DNA of 64,000 nucleotides from Agromyces aureus (GTDB lineage Bacteria; Actinomycetota; Actinomycetes; Actinomycetales; Microbacteriaceae). Location: positions 1,426,001 through 1,490,000 of the forward strand of contig NZ_CP013979.1 of NCBI RefSeq assembly GCF_001660485.1, read 5' to 3'. Position 1 is the stretch's first letter. Every line of letters begins with the position of its first letter. The translations under genes and the position numbers were made by a program. Positions 1-8,154 of the stretch are shown here, piece by piece. The notes beneath the pieces were generated by a model. It searched no databases and was not told where the DNA came from. It saw only the letters and a list, made by a program, of their open reading frames with translations.

Positions 1-1229
1 CGCGGCGCCACGAAGTCCCAGTACTGCCCGACGGTGCCCGCCGGCAGTTCGCGCGAGGCGCCCATCTCGTGCCAGCCGACGACCGTCTTGCCGGTCGCCG
101 CGCCCGCGGCCGTGATGCGCCGCACGAGGTCGAGGTAGTCGGCCTCCGAGGTCGCGAGCGACTCGTCGCCGCCAACGTGCAGCCACGGGCCGGGCGTGAG
201 GTCGGCGACCTCGCCGAGCACGTCGGCGAGGAACCGGTCGGTGACCTCGGCGCGTTCGGGGGTGGCGCAGAGCGACGAGAAGCCGACCTCGATGCCCTCG
301 TACGGTCTGGGTGCGACACCGTCGCAGTTCAGCTCGGGGTAGGCGCTGAGCGCGGCGTTCGTGTGCCCGGGCAGGTCGATCTCGGGCACGACGGTCACGA
401 ACCGTTCGGCGGCGTACTCGACGATGCGCCGGTAGTCGTCCTTCGTGTAGAAGCCCCCGCCGTCGCCCCCGGTCGACGTCGAGGCGCCGATGCCGGTGAG
501 CTCGGGCCACGAGTCGATCTGCAGCCGCCAGCCCTGGTCGTCGGTGAGGTGCAGGTGCAGCACGTTGAGCTTCAGCAGGGCGATGCGGTCGATGTGGTCG
601 AGCACGTCCTCGACCGGGAAGAAGTGGCGCGCGACGTCGAGCATCGAGCCGCGGTAGGCGAACCGGGGCGCGTCGGCGACGGATGCCGCGGGCACGAGCC
701 ATCCGTCGGCGGGCGGCTTCGCGGCATCCGTGCGCTCGATCTCGGCGGGCAGCAGCTGGCGCAACGACTGGCTCGCGCGGAACAGCCCGGCGGGGGTGTC
801 TGCCGCGAGGCGCACGCCGTCGGATCCGGATTCGAGCGTGTACCCCTCCGCCTCGCCGAGGGGCGCGTCGTCGGGCGCCTCGCCCGCGGCGATCACGAAC
901 GAGATGTCGGATGCCGCGGCATCCGCTCCACCCGAGCCCTCGACGACCGGCAGTTCGAAGCCCGTCGACACGCGTGCGAACGCGGCGAAGGTCCGGGCGA
1001 CGGCCGCCGCACCCTCGCCCGTGGCGACGAATCGCGTGTCGGTGTCGAGCGCGAAGGGCGCCCGGTCGGGGTAGTCGGCGCTGATCGGCGCCGGCACGAT
1101 GCCGGTCATGGGTTCTCCGTTCTGGGCCGGTGCGGTGCACGCGGTGAGGGTCGCCGCGGTCACGGCTGCGAGCACGAGTCCGACGAAGAGCACGGGCCGG
1201 CGTGCGATGGTGCGGGTGCGTCGTGGCAT
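1..1229 (-). CDS. Secreted lipoprotein beta-N-acetylhexosaminidase, GH20 (3' end cut by window)
   Basis: Family 20 hexosaminidases remove terminal GlcNAc/GalNAc from chitooligosaccharides or glycans outside the cell. ATG at 1229 follows GAGGA. The N-terminus has Arg residues, a hydrophobic stretch and a lipobox LTAC near residue 31, so it is probably a lipoprotein. The family signature HVGGDES is present, placing the catalytic Asp-Glu pair at about D355-E356; GWHEM further on is also typical. An N-terminal GH20b-like domain precedes the barrel. About 409 codons are visible and the stop lies beyond the left edge. It probably works with the two GH18 chitinases at 23-28 kb, trimming chitobiose, although it is not in their operon. 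The perfect 16-bp GGATGCC palindrome at 909-924 lies inside the coding region. Confidence 0.93.
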   Translation of the reverse strand, partial: MPRRTRTIARRPVLFVGLVLAAVTAATLTACTAPAQNGEPMTGIVPAPISADYPDRAPFALDTDTRFVATGEGAAAVARTFAAFARVSTGFELPVVEGSGGADAAASDISFVIAAGEAPDDAPLGEAEGYTLESGSDGVRLAADTPAGLFRASQSLRQLLPAEIERTDAAKPPADGWLVPAASVADAPRFAYRGSMLDVARHFFPVEDVLDHIDRIALLKLNVLHLHLTDDQGWRLQIDSWPELTGIGASTSTGGDGGGFYTKDDYRRIVEYAAERFVTVVPEIDLPGHTNAALSAYPELNCDGVAPRPYEGIEVGFSSLCATPERAEVTDRFLADVLGEVADLTPGPWLHVGGDESLATSEADYLDLVRRITAAGAATGKTVVGWHEMGASRELPAGTVGQYWDFVAP

Positions 1230-1400
1230 GCGTCCTCGGGGTGCTCGGGCACCGCGCGGGAATGCGAAGGATTCCTAACACAGCGGCGCGGCTCCCATCT
1301 TGGCATCCGAAGGGCCGCAGCGACAGGGCCGAGCCGGCTGACCCGGTGCCGACGACCGATCCCACGTCGATCCGGATCTCGCGCCCGCGGCATCCGTTGC

Positions 1401-1406
1401 TATGCT
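1401..1406 (+). promoter_or_regulatory. -10 box of glyA-folD
   Basis: TATGCT sits about 7 nt before the first conserved base of the ZTP aptamer, so transcription would begin with the riboswitch. No convincing -35 is visible. Confidence 0.5.
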
Positions 1407-1410
1407 TGCG

Positions 1411-1484
1411 GGGTCGCGACTGGCGTTGAGATGGATTCCCATCGGGGAGCGACTGGCGAGTACCGACCGTACGCCTGGGCCGGT
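1411..1484 (+). promoter_or_regulatory. ZTP (pfl) riboswitch in the glyA leader
   Basis: The conserved blocks of the pfl motif occur in order: GGGTCGCGACTGGCG at 1411, CGGGGAGCG near 1443, and CGCCTGGGC near 1472. GGCG (1422-1425) can pair with CGCC (1472-1475) as the conserved pseudoknot. ZTP riboswitches sense ZMP/ZTP, the purine intermediate that builds up when 10-formyl-THF is short, and are known upstream of folD, glyA and purH. Here the aptamer precedes glyA-folD. About 70 nt separate it from the start codon. A hairpin CCTCGT/ACGAGG around 1492-1515 could be part of the expression platform; that step is inferred. Confidence 0.88.
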
Positions 1485-1556
1485 GCGGATGCCTCGTCGC
1501 GCGAGTCGCACGAGGTCGAACCCTCGTTCAATCCGTACCGTAAGAAGGAGCCAGTC

Positions 1557-2831
1557 TTGGCCGAGTCCGTTTTCAACGCCCCCCTCTCCGAGGTCGATCC
1601 CGAGATCGCCGAGGTGCTCGAACTCGAGCTCGGTCGCCAGCGCGACTACCTCGAGATGATCGCGAGCGAGAACTTCGTTCCCGTCTCGGTGCTGCAGTCG
1701 CAGGGGTCGGTGCTCACCAACAAGTACGCCGAGGGCTACCCCGGTCGCCGTTACTACGGCGGCTGCGAGTACGTCGACATCGCGGAGTCGCTCGCGATCG
1801 AGCGCGCGAAGAGCCTGTTCGGCGCCGAGTACGCCAACGTGCAGCCCCATTCCGGCGCGACCGCGAACGCGGCCGTGCTCTCGGCGATCGCGACGCCCGG
1901 CGACACGATCCTCGGCCTCGAGCTCGCGCACGGCGGCCACCTCACGCACGGCATGAAGCTCAACTTCTCGGGCAAGCTCTACAACGCCGTGTCGTACGGC
2001 GTCGACCCCGAGACCTTCCTCGTCGACATGAACGTCGTGCGCGACAAGGCCCTCGAGCACAAGCCGCAGGTCATCATCGCCGGCTGGTCGGCGTACCCCC
2101 GTCACCTCGACTTCGCCGCGTTCCGCGCGATCGCCGACGAGGTGGGCGCGAAGCTCTGGGTCGACATGGCGCACTTCGCGGGCCTCGTGGCCGCGGGCCT
2201 GCACCCGTCGCCCGTGCCCTACGCCGACGTCGTGTCGAGCACGGTGCACAAGACCATCGGCGGCCCCCGCTCGGGCTTCATCGTCTCGCGCGACACCGAG
2301 CTCGCGAAGAAGCTGAACTCCAACGTGTTCCCTGGCCAGCAGGGCGGCCCGCTCATGCACGTCATCGCGGCCAAGGCCACGGCGTTCAAGATCGCGGCCT
2401 CCGAGGAGTTCAAGGACCGCCAGGCGCGCACCATCCGCGGCGCGCAGATCCTCGCCGACCGCCTCACGGCCGACGACTCGCGTGCGGCCGGCGTCGACGT
2501 GCTCACGGGCGGCACCGATGTGCACCTCGTGCTCGCCGACCTCCGCAACTCGAAGATCGACGGCCAGCAGGCCGAAGACCTCCTGCACGAGGCGCTCATC
2601 ACCGTGAACCGCAACTCGGTGCCGTTCGACCCGCGCCCGCCGATGGTCACCTCCGGCCTGCGCATCGGCACCCCGGCGCTCGCGACCCGCGGCTTCGGCG
2701 ACGTCGAGTTCACCGAGGTCGCCGACATCATCGCGCTCGCGCTCCAGGGCGAGGCGGATGTCGCGTCCTTGCGTTCGCGCGTCGAGGCCCTCACGGCGGC
2801 CTTCCCGCTCTACCCGGGCCTCGCCCAGTAG
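1557..2831 (+). CDS. glyA: Serine hydroxymethyltransferase
   Basis: PLP enzyme that interconverts serine + THF and glycine + 5,10-methylene-THF, the main source of one-carbon units. The protein is 424 aa, the usual length. It starts [20 protein letters not shown] and contains [12 protein letters not shown], the substrate-binding [13 protein letters not shown], and the PLP lysine motif [13 protein letters not shown]. The start is taken as TTG at 1557 because AAGGAG lies about 7 nt upstream and homology begins there. The open frame runs far upstream, but that part is antisense to the hexosaminidase. It forms an operon with folD, 7 nt downstream, under the ZTP riboswitch, so both respond to folate one-carbon status. 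Confidence 0.97.
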   Translation: MAESVFNAPLSEVDPEIAEVLELELGRQRDYLEMIASENFVPVSVLQSQGSVLTNKYAEGYPGRRYYGGCEYVDIAESLAIERAKSLFGAEYANVQPHSGATANAAVLSAIATPGDTILGLELAHGGHLTHGMKLNFSGKLYNAVSYGVDPETFLVDMNVVRDKALEHKPQVIIAGWSAYPRHLDFAAFRAIADEVGAKLWVDMAHFAGLVAAGLHPSPVPYADVVSSTVHKTIGGPRSGFIVSRDTELAKKLNSNVFPGQQGGPLMHVIAAKATAFKIAASEEFKDRQARTIRGAQILADRLTADDSRAAGVDVLTGGTDVHLVLADLRNSKIDGQQAEDLLHEALITVNRNSVPFDPRPPMVTSGLRIGTPALATRGFGDVEFTEVADIIALALQGEADVASLRSRVEALTAAFPLYPGLAQ

Positions 2832-2838
2832 GCCGCCG

Positions 2839-3714
2839 ATGACCGCCATCACGCTCGACGGCGTGGCCACGGCCACCGCCGTCAAGTCCGAGCTGGCGTC
2901 GCGCATCGCGGCGCTCCGCGCGAAGGGCGTCGTGCCCGGCCTCGGCACGCTGCTCGTCGGCGACGACCCGGGTTCGCGCTCGTACGTCGCGGGCAAGCAC
3001 CGCGACTGCGCCGAGGTCGGCATCGAGTCGATCCGGGTCGACCTGCCGGCCACGGCGACCCCGGCCGACGTGCGCGCCGCGATCGCCGACCTGAACGCGG
3101 CATCCGAGGTCACCGGCTACATCGTGCAGCTGCCGCTGCCCGCGGGGCACGACGAGAACGCGATGCTCGAGCTCATCGACCCCGACAAGGACGCCGACGG
3201 CCTGCACCCGACCAACCTCGGGCGGCTCGTGCTCGGCGTCGCGGGCGAGCTCGCGTCGCCGCTGCCGTGCACCCCGGCGGGCATCGTCGAGATGCTGCAG
3301 CGCTACGACGTGCCGATCTCGGGCCGCCACGTCGCGGTCATCGGCCGCGGCATCACGGTCGGGCGCCCGCTCGGCCTGCTGCTGACCCGCAAGGGGCTCG
3401 ACGCGACGGTCACGCTCACGCACTCGCGCACGGTCGACCTGGCCGCGGAGGTGCGCCGCGGCGACATCGTCGTGGCCGCCGTGGGCGTGCCGAACCTGAT
3501 CAGGCCCGACTGGGTCAAGCCGGGTGCCGCGGTTCTCGACGTGGGCATCACGCGCGTCGAGGACCCGGCGACGGGCAAGGGCCGGCTCACGGGCGACGTC
3601 GACCCGGCGGTCGCCGCGGTCGCCGGCCACCTCTCGCCGAACCCCGGCGGCGTCGGGCCGATGACCCGCGCCATGCTGCTCGCGAACGTCGTCAAGGCGG
3701 CCGAGCTCCGGTAG
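2839..3714 (+). CDS. folD: Bifunctional methylenetetrahydrofolate dehydrogenase/cyclohydrolase
   Basis: Oxidises 5,10-methylene-THF with NADP and hydrolyses methenyl-THF to 10-formyl-THF, supplying purine synthesis and formyl-Met. The protein is 291 aa. The catalytic Tyr-x3-Lys is in [17 protein letters not shown]. The substrate motif VQLPLPAG and the Rossmann loop [11 protein letters not shown] are clear, and the C-terminal [13 protein letters not shown] signature is intact. ATG at 2839 was chosen because homology starts at MTAITLDG and it lies 7 nt after glyA; the open frame upstream overlaps glyA. It is co-transcribed with glyA and ends just before a strong hairpin. Confidence 0.97.
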   Translation: MTAITLDGVATATAVKSELASRIAALRAKGVVPGLGTLLVGDDPGSRSYVAGKHRDCAEVGIESIRVDLPATATPADVRAAIADLNAASEVTGYIVQLPLPAGHDENAMLELIDPDKDADGLHPTNLGRLVLGVAGELASPLPCTPAGIVEMLQRYDVPISGRHVAVIGRGITVGRPLGLLLTRKGLDATVTLTHSRTVDLAAEVRRGDIVVAAVGVPNLIRPDWVKPGAAVLDVGITRVEDPATGKGRLTGDVDPAVAAVAGHLSPNPGGVGPMTRAMLLANVVKAAELR

Positions 3715-3732
3715 GTCGAACCACCAGCACGA

Positions 3733-3766
3733 ACGGATGCCGCGGGCCGACGCCCGCGGCATCCGT
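3733..3766 (+). terminator. Hairpin terminator after folD built from the GGATGCC element
   Basis: Perfect 15-bp arms (acggatgccgcgggc at 3733-3747 and its complement at 3752-3766) enclose a 4-nt loop. Each arm is a copy of the recurrent GGATGCCGCGG element in inverted orientation. There is no U-tract. The next 180 bp up to the nonulosonate genes hold only a short imperfect tandem repeat of GGCTCGGCTGC near 3832-3860. Confidence 0.7.
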
Positions 3767-3947
3767 CGTCCTCTGCGCGGTCTGCGGCGGCGAGGGCCGG
3801 GCGCGCGCCGGCGCGGCACGACCTGAGGGTCGGCTGCGGCTCGGCTGCGGCTCGGCTGCACCCGGGTCGCCTGTCGGTCGCTCGTCGTTCACCGGCCGAT
3901 CACCGGACGGCAAGGGCGCGGCAAGCGGCCGACCGTAGCGTCGCAGC

Positions 3948-5246
3948 ATGCTCGAAGACGGGCGGCCGTCGGGTCGCGCCATGCACCCCGACCCGCGGGT
4001 GATCGCCGTGATCCCGGCGCGGGGCGGCTCGAAGGGCCTGCCCGGCAAGAACCTCGCCGAGGTCGGGGGAGTGCCCCTCGTCACGAGGGCGGTGCGCTCC
4101 GCCCTCGCGGCCCGCCGCATCGACGCCGTGCTCGTCTCGACCGACGACGACCGCATCGCCGAGGTCGCGCAGGCGGCCGGAGCGGGCGTGGTCCGCAGGC
4201 CGGCCGACCTCGCCGGCGACACCGCCAGCTCGGAGTCCGCACTGCTGCACGCGCTGCACAGCGTGGCCGCGCACACGGGCGCCCGCCCCGAGGTGCTCGT
4301 GTTCGTGCAGGCGACGTCGCCGTTCCTCGATCCCGCCGCGCTCGACCTCGCCGTCGAGCGCGTGCAGCGCGGCGACGAGGACGTCGTCTTCTCGGCCGTG
4401 GCGAGCCACGTGTTCCTCTGGCGCGAGACGGCCGACGGCGCCGTCGGCGTCAACCACGAGGCATCCGCCCGCCCTCGCCGCCAGGACCGCGAGCCCGAGT
4501 ACGCCGAGACCGGCGCCTTCTACGTCATGCGCGCCGACGGCTTCGTGCAGTCCGGCCACCGATTCTTCGGCCGGGTCGGCATCGCCCCCGTCGATCCGGC
4601 GCACGCGATCGAGATCGACGACGCCGGCGACCTCGGGCGCGCACGCCTGCTCGCCCCGGCCGTCGACGCGCTCGCCGCGAACGGCGACCCCCGGCATCCG
4701 ATCGTCGACGTCGACGCGGTCGTCACCGACTTCGACGGCGTGCACACCGACGACACCGCGTGGGTCGACACCCTCGGCCGGGAGTCGGTGCGCGTGAGCC
4801 GCAGCGACGGCGCCGGCGTCGCCCGGCTGCGGGCGGCGGGCGTGCCCGTGTTGATCCTCAGCGCCGAGGCGAACCCCGTCGTCGCCCGCCGGGCCGAGAA
4901 GCTCGGCGTCGAGTGCCTGCACGGCGTCGACGCGAAGGGCGAGGCGCTCGCCGAGTGGGCCGAGACCCGCGGCATCAGCCTCGATCGCATCGCCTACGTC
5001 GGCAACGACCGCAACGACCTGCCCGCGCTCGACCTCGTCGGCTGGCCCGTCGCCGTGCGCGACGCCGTGCCCGACGTGCTCGCCGCGGCGAGGCACGTGC
5101 TCGACCGCACGGGCGGCCACGGCGCCGTGCGGGAGCTCGCCGATCTCGTCATCGCCTCGCGCGACCACGCGGCGAGACACCTCGCCGCGCTCGAGCCGGA
5201 CACCACCAACCACCACCACCACCACGCGCGCGCTTCGGCGCGCTGA
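3948..5246 (+). CDS. Acylneuraminate/Kdn cytidylyltransferase fused to a KdsC-type HAD phosphatase
   Basis: Residues about 17-240 are a nucleotide-sugar cytidylyltransferase that loads CMP onto a nonulosonic acid: VIAVIPARGGSKGLPGKN and QATSPFL are the CTP-binding motifs. Residues about 255-410 are a C0-type HAD phosphatase with motif I DFDGVHTDD (nucleophile about D261) and motif IV YVGNDRNDLPAL, so both halves look active. A nonulosonate 9-phosphate phosphatase joined to its CMP-activating enzyme would cover two consecutive steps. The C-terminus ends in a natural run of five His residues. The start ATG at 3948 has a -10 box TAGCGT at 3936-3941, so it is probably leaderless; ATG 3981 is an alternative. 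First gene of a three-gene operon. Confidence 0.87.
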   Translation: MLEDGRPSGRAMHPDPRVIAVIPARGGSKGLPGKNLAEVGGVPLVTRAVRSALAARRIDAVLVSTDDDRIAEVAQAAGAGVVRRPADLAGDTASSESALLHALHSVAAHTGARPEVLVFVQATSPFLDPAALDLAVERVQRGDEDVVFSAVASHVFLWRETADGAVGVNHEASARPRRQDREPEYAETGAFYVMRADGFVQSGHRFFGRVGIAPVDPAHAIEIDDAGDLGRARLLAPAVDALAANGDPRHPIVDVDAVVTDFDGVHTDDTAWVDTLGRESVRVSRSDGAGVARLRAAGVPVLILSAEANPVVARRAEKLGVECLHGVDAKGEALAEWAETRGISLDRIAYVGNDRNDLPALDLVGWPVAVRDAVPDVLAAARHVLDRTGGHGAVRELADLVIASRDHAARHLAALEPDTTNHHHHHARASAR

Positions 5247-5262
5247 CCGCGAGGAGCAGCAC

Positions 5263-6135
5263 ATGTCGGTGCGCATCGGAAGATCCCTGATCGGCCCCGG
5301 AAACCCCGTCTACGTCATCGGCGAGATCGGGCTCAACCACAACGGCGACGTCGAGATCGCGAAGCGACTCATCGACGTGGCCGTCGAGGCCGGAGCGCAG
5401 GCGGTGAAGTTCCAGAAGCGCACGCCCGAGATCGCGACGCCCGAGCACATGCGCGATGTGCTCCGCGAGACGCCGTGGGGCACCATGACCTACCTCGAGT
5501 ACCGCCACCGCGTCGAGTTCGGCGAGGCCGAGTACCTCGAGATCGCCTCGTACGCGATGCGCGCGGGCGTCGACTGGTTCGCCTCCCCGTGGGACGTGCC
5601 CTCGGTCGCGTTCCTCGAGGGGCTCGACGTCGTCGCGCACAAGGTCGCGTCGGCGTCGATCACCGACCTCGACCTGCTCGACGCGCTCGCGGCCACGGGC
5701 AAGCCGATCATCCTCTCGACGGGCATGTCGACCATCGACGAGATCGACCGCGCCGTCGACCGCCTCGACCGCGACCGTCTCGTCGTGATGCACGCCACGT
5801 CGAGCTACCCGATGCCAGAGCACGAGGCGAACCTGCGCATGATCCAGACCCTGGGATCGCGCTACCCCGGCGTTCCGATCGGGTACTCGGGCCACGAGCG
5901 CGGCCTGCAGATCTCGCTCGCCGCGGTCGCCCTCGGCGCCGTCGCCGTCGAACGCCACATCACGCTCGACCGGGCCATGTGGGGTTCCGACCAGGCCGCG
6001 TCGCTCGAGCCGCAGGGCTTCGAGCACCTCGTGCGCGACATCCGCATCATCGGCGACGCCATGGGCGACGGGGTGAAGCGGGTGTTCCCCGGCGAGGAGG
6101 CGCCGCGCGCGAAGCTCCGCCGCGTGCCCGCGTGA
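5263..6135 (+). CDS. NeuB-family nonulosonate (sialic acid/Kdn) synthase without SAF domain
   Basis: Condenses phosphoenolpyruvate with a hexosamine or hexose (6-phosphate) to give a nine-carbon 2-keto acid. The 290-aa protein is a NeuB TIM barrel: VIGEIGLNHNGD near the N-terminus, KFQKRTPE, KVASASITDLDLL, STGMSTIDEI, and GYSGHERGLQISLAAVALGA followed by ERHITLDR. It stops right after the barrel, so the C-terminal SAF/antifreeze domain of standard NeuB (about 340 aa) is missing. GAGGAG lies 7 nt before ATG. It lies 16 nt after the cytidylyltransferase-phosphatase and overlaps the next gene by one base. No NeuC epimerase is nearby, which favours a Kdn-type pathway starting from mannose-6-phosphate; this is inference. 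Confidence 0.9.
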   Translation: MSVRIGRSLIGPGNPVYVIGEIGLNHNGDVEIAKRLIDVAVEAGAQAVKFQKRTPEIATPEHMRDVLRETPWGTMTYLEYRHRVEFGEAEYLEIASYAMRAGVDWFASPWDVPSVAFLEGLDVVAHKVASASITDLDLLDALAATGKPIILSTGMSTIDEIDRAVDRLDRDRLVVMHATSSYPMPEHEANLRMIQTLGSRYPGVPIGYSGHERGLQISLAAVALGAVAVERHITLDRAMWGSDQAASLEPQGFEHLVRDIRIIGDAMGDGVKRVFPGEEAPRAKLRRVPA

Positions 6136-7631
6136 TGTTCGACCGCTCGGTTCCCGGGCACGGCACGGGCACGGCATCGGGGGCGACGGATGCCGCGGGG
6201 CGGCGTCTGCTCGTCGTCGCCGACTCCGACTCGTACGTGAAGTGGGGTGCGGCGCTCGCGTCGACGCTTCCGCCGACGTGGCGGGTGCAGCTCGTGGTGC
6301 TCGCCTCGCCCGTGCAGCCGAGCCCGGCGCAGCTGCGGCACGCGCTCGCGGGCACGAGGTTCTCTCCGTCGCAGGCGGAGGTCGTGCACCTCGACGACCT
6401 CGACGGTCTGCTCGACGTGTTCGATCCGCACGCGGTGCTGCTGTCGCTGCGCGGACCGTTCGTGCGGGTCGTCGCGCCGTTGCTCGAAGGGCGGGCGAAC
6501 CGTCCGGTGCTCGTGAGCGGGTTCCCTGGCCTCACGATCCCGGCCGTGCCGAAGGCCGTGATCTACCGCGAGCAGACCGACCTCGTGGTGCTGCACAGCC
6601 GCCGCGAGGTGCGCGAGTTCCGTGCGAACGCGGCCGAGCTGGGTCTCGGCACGACGTTCGCGCTCGCGACCCTGCCGTTCCTCGCGGGTGCTCCGGCCGA
6701 CCCGGCGACGGACGCCGCGAAGGCCGGGGGCGAGGCGACTCCCACACTCGACGGGGGGCGGACCGCCGAGGCGGCGCACGCGACATCCGCCCCCCGTGTC
6801 GACGGGCCTGCACGGACCGACATCGTCTTCGCGACGCAGGCCAAGGTGCCCGCCTCGCGCGAGGACCGTGTGCACCTGCTCGGCGGCCTGGCCGAGCTTG
6901 CGCGGCGCCGACCCGGGCAGCGCGTCGTCGTGAAGGTGCGCGCCCGCCGCGGCGAGGCGCAGACCCACGACGAGAACTTCGACTACGCCGACCTCCTGCC
7001 CGAGGTCGACCCGCCGGCGAACCTCGTCGTCGAGGACGGCCCGATGGCGGAGAAGCTCGCCACCGCCGCCGCGCTCGTCACGGTGAGCTCGACGGCCGTG
7101 CTCGAGGCGGTCGCGCTCGACCTGCCGGCGCTCGTGATCGACGATTACGGGGTCACGCCCGCGATGATCAACGTCGTCTTCGAGGGGTCGGGGCTGATCG
7201 GGTCGACGGTCGACCTCGTCGAGGGCCGGTTCAAGGCAGCGGATGCCGCGTGGCTGGCCGACAACTACTTCCACGCCGAGGCGGCGGCCGACTGGGTTCG
7301 CCGGCTCGAGTCGTTCGTCGAGGCGCGCGAGCTCGTGCCGCTTCGGCCGTTGCCGCGGCGCCGGGATCTCTCGGGCGGCCTGCTGCGTTCGGCGTTCGAG
7401 CGGCGCCGCATGCTCGGCGACCATGATCGCAGCCTGCTCGGTTCGGTGGCGTGGGGGGTCGGCGTTCCAGTGCGAGGAGCGGTGCGCCGGGTGCGACGCC
7501 TGCGATCGCGCCGCGCGCGCGGCGGCGCACCGGTCGCGGCCGTGCAGCGCACGCCGGGGTGGACGGCCGTGGCCGCTGCCGGGACCTCAGCCGACGGAGG
7601 CCGCGTGCCGCTCGACATGGCCGAGGTATGA
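6135..7631 (+). CDS. Putative glycosyltransferase of the nonulosonate operon
   Basis: 498 aa, starting at ATG 6135 in a TGATG overlap with the synthase gene. The N-terminal half begins RRLLVVADSDSYVKWGAALA and the C-terminal half contains VVEDGPMAEKLATAAALVTV and SSTAVLEAVALDLPALVIDD, a GT-B-like nucleotide-sugar pocket reminiscent of polysialyl- and CDP-glycerol polymer transferases. Residues about 185-230 are a low-complexity Ala/Pro/Asp linker between the two halves. I recall related actinobacterial proteins being annotated as DUF6716 glycosyltransferases, but could not check. Its operon position suggests it transfers or polymerises the CMP-activated sugar. The last 45 nt overlap the convergent carbonic anhydrase gene. 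Confidence 0.72.
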   Translation: MFDRSVPGHGTGTASGATDAAGRRLLVVADSDSYVKWGAALASTLPPTWRVQLVVLASPVQPSPAQLRHALAGTRFSPSQAEVVHLDDLDGLLDVFDPHAVLLSLRGPFVRVVAPLLEGRANRPVLVSGFPGLTIPAVPKAVIYREQTDLVVLHSRREVREFRANAAELGLGTTFALATLPFLAGAPADPATDAAKAGGEATPTLDGGRTAEAAHATSAPRVDGPARTDIVFATQAKVPASREDRVHLLGGLAELARRRPGQRVVVKVRARRGEAQTHDENFDYADLLPEVDPPANLVVEDGPMAEKLATAAALVTVSSTAVLEAVALDLPALVIDDYGVTPAMINVVFEGSGLIGSTVDLVEGRFKAADAAWLADNYFHAEAAADWVRRLESFVEARELVPLRPLPRRRDLSGGLLRSAFERRRMLGDHDRSLLGSVAWGVGVPVRGAVRRVRRLRSRRARGGAPVAAVQRTPGWTAVAAAGTSADGGRVPLDMAEV

Positions 7632-8123
7632 CTCGGCATTGCGTCGGATTCCGGCCCGCTCGTCGTCGGTGAGCCCCCGACGCACCTTGGCCGGCACCCC
7701 CGCGACGAGTGAGCCGGGCGGCACGACGGTGCCCTCGAGCACCACGGCGCCGGCCGCGACGAGCGACCCGGCGCCGATCACGGCGCCGTTCAGCACGGTC
7801 GCGTTCATGCCGATGAGGCAGTCGTCCTCGACGGTGCAGCCGTGCAGCACCGCGCCGTGACCGACCGAGACGCCCGAGCCCAGCACGAGCGGGAAGCCCC
7901 GGTCGACGTGGCACGCCACCGTGTCCTGCAGGTTCGAGCGCTCGCCGACGGTGATCGGCTCGGCCTCGGCGCGGAGCACCGCGTTGTACCAGACGCTCGC
8001 GTTCGCGGCGAGGCGCACATCGCCGACGAGCACGGCGCCCGCGGCGACGAACGCCGTCGCGTCGAGGGTCGGCGCCGGGACTCCGGCGATGGCGAGGATG
8101 CGGGCGGAGGGGTCGGCGCTCAT
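7587..8123 (-). CDS. Gamma-type carbonic anhydrase / hexapeptide-repeat protein
   Basis: 178-aa left-handed beta-helix protein of the gamma carbonic anhydrase family. The metal-ligand histidines are recognisable in ACHVDRG and GHGAVLHGC, with the preceding SNLQD element. Such proteins hydrate CO2 or, in some cases, act as acyltransferase-like scaffolds, so activity is likely but not certain. ATG at 8123 has TAGGCT at 8130-8135 with a 6-nt gap, giving a leaderless transcript even though the permease gene ends only 31 bp upstream on the same strand. Its 3' end runs 45 nt into the glycosyltransferase gene. Confidence 0.9.
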   Translation of the reverse strand: MSADPSARILAIAGVPAPTLDATAFVAAGAVLVGDVRLAANASVWYNAVLRAEAEPITVGERSNLQDTVACHVDRGFPLVLGSGVSVGHGAVLHGCTVEDDCLIGMNATVLNGAVIGAGSLVAAGAVVLEGTVVPPGSLVAGVPAKVRRGLTDDERAGIRRNAESYLGHVERHAASVG

Positions 8124-8154
8124 GGCGTCAGCCTAGCCGCGGCCCGCCTTCGGG

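Noticed and set aside
69..1556. Long plus-strand open frame running into glyA
   Set aside because: It is the shadow of the GH20 hexosaminidase on the opposite strand: the sequence is Arg/Gly-rich, matches no family, and the GH20 signatures are clear on the minus strand. glyA really starts at TTG 1557.
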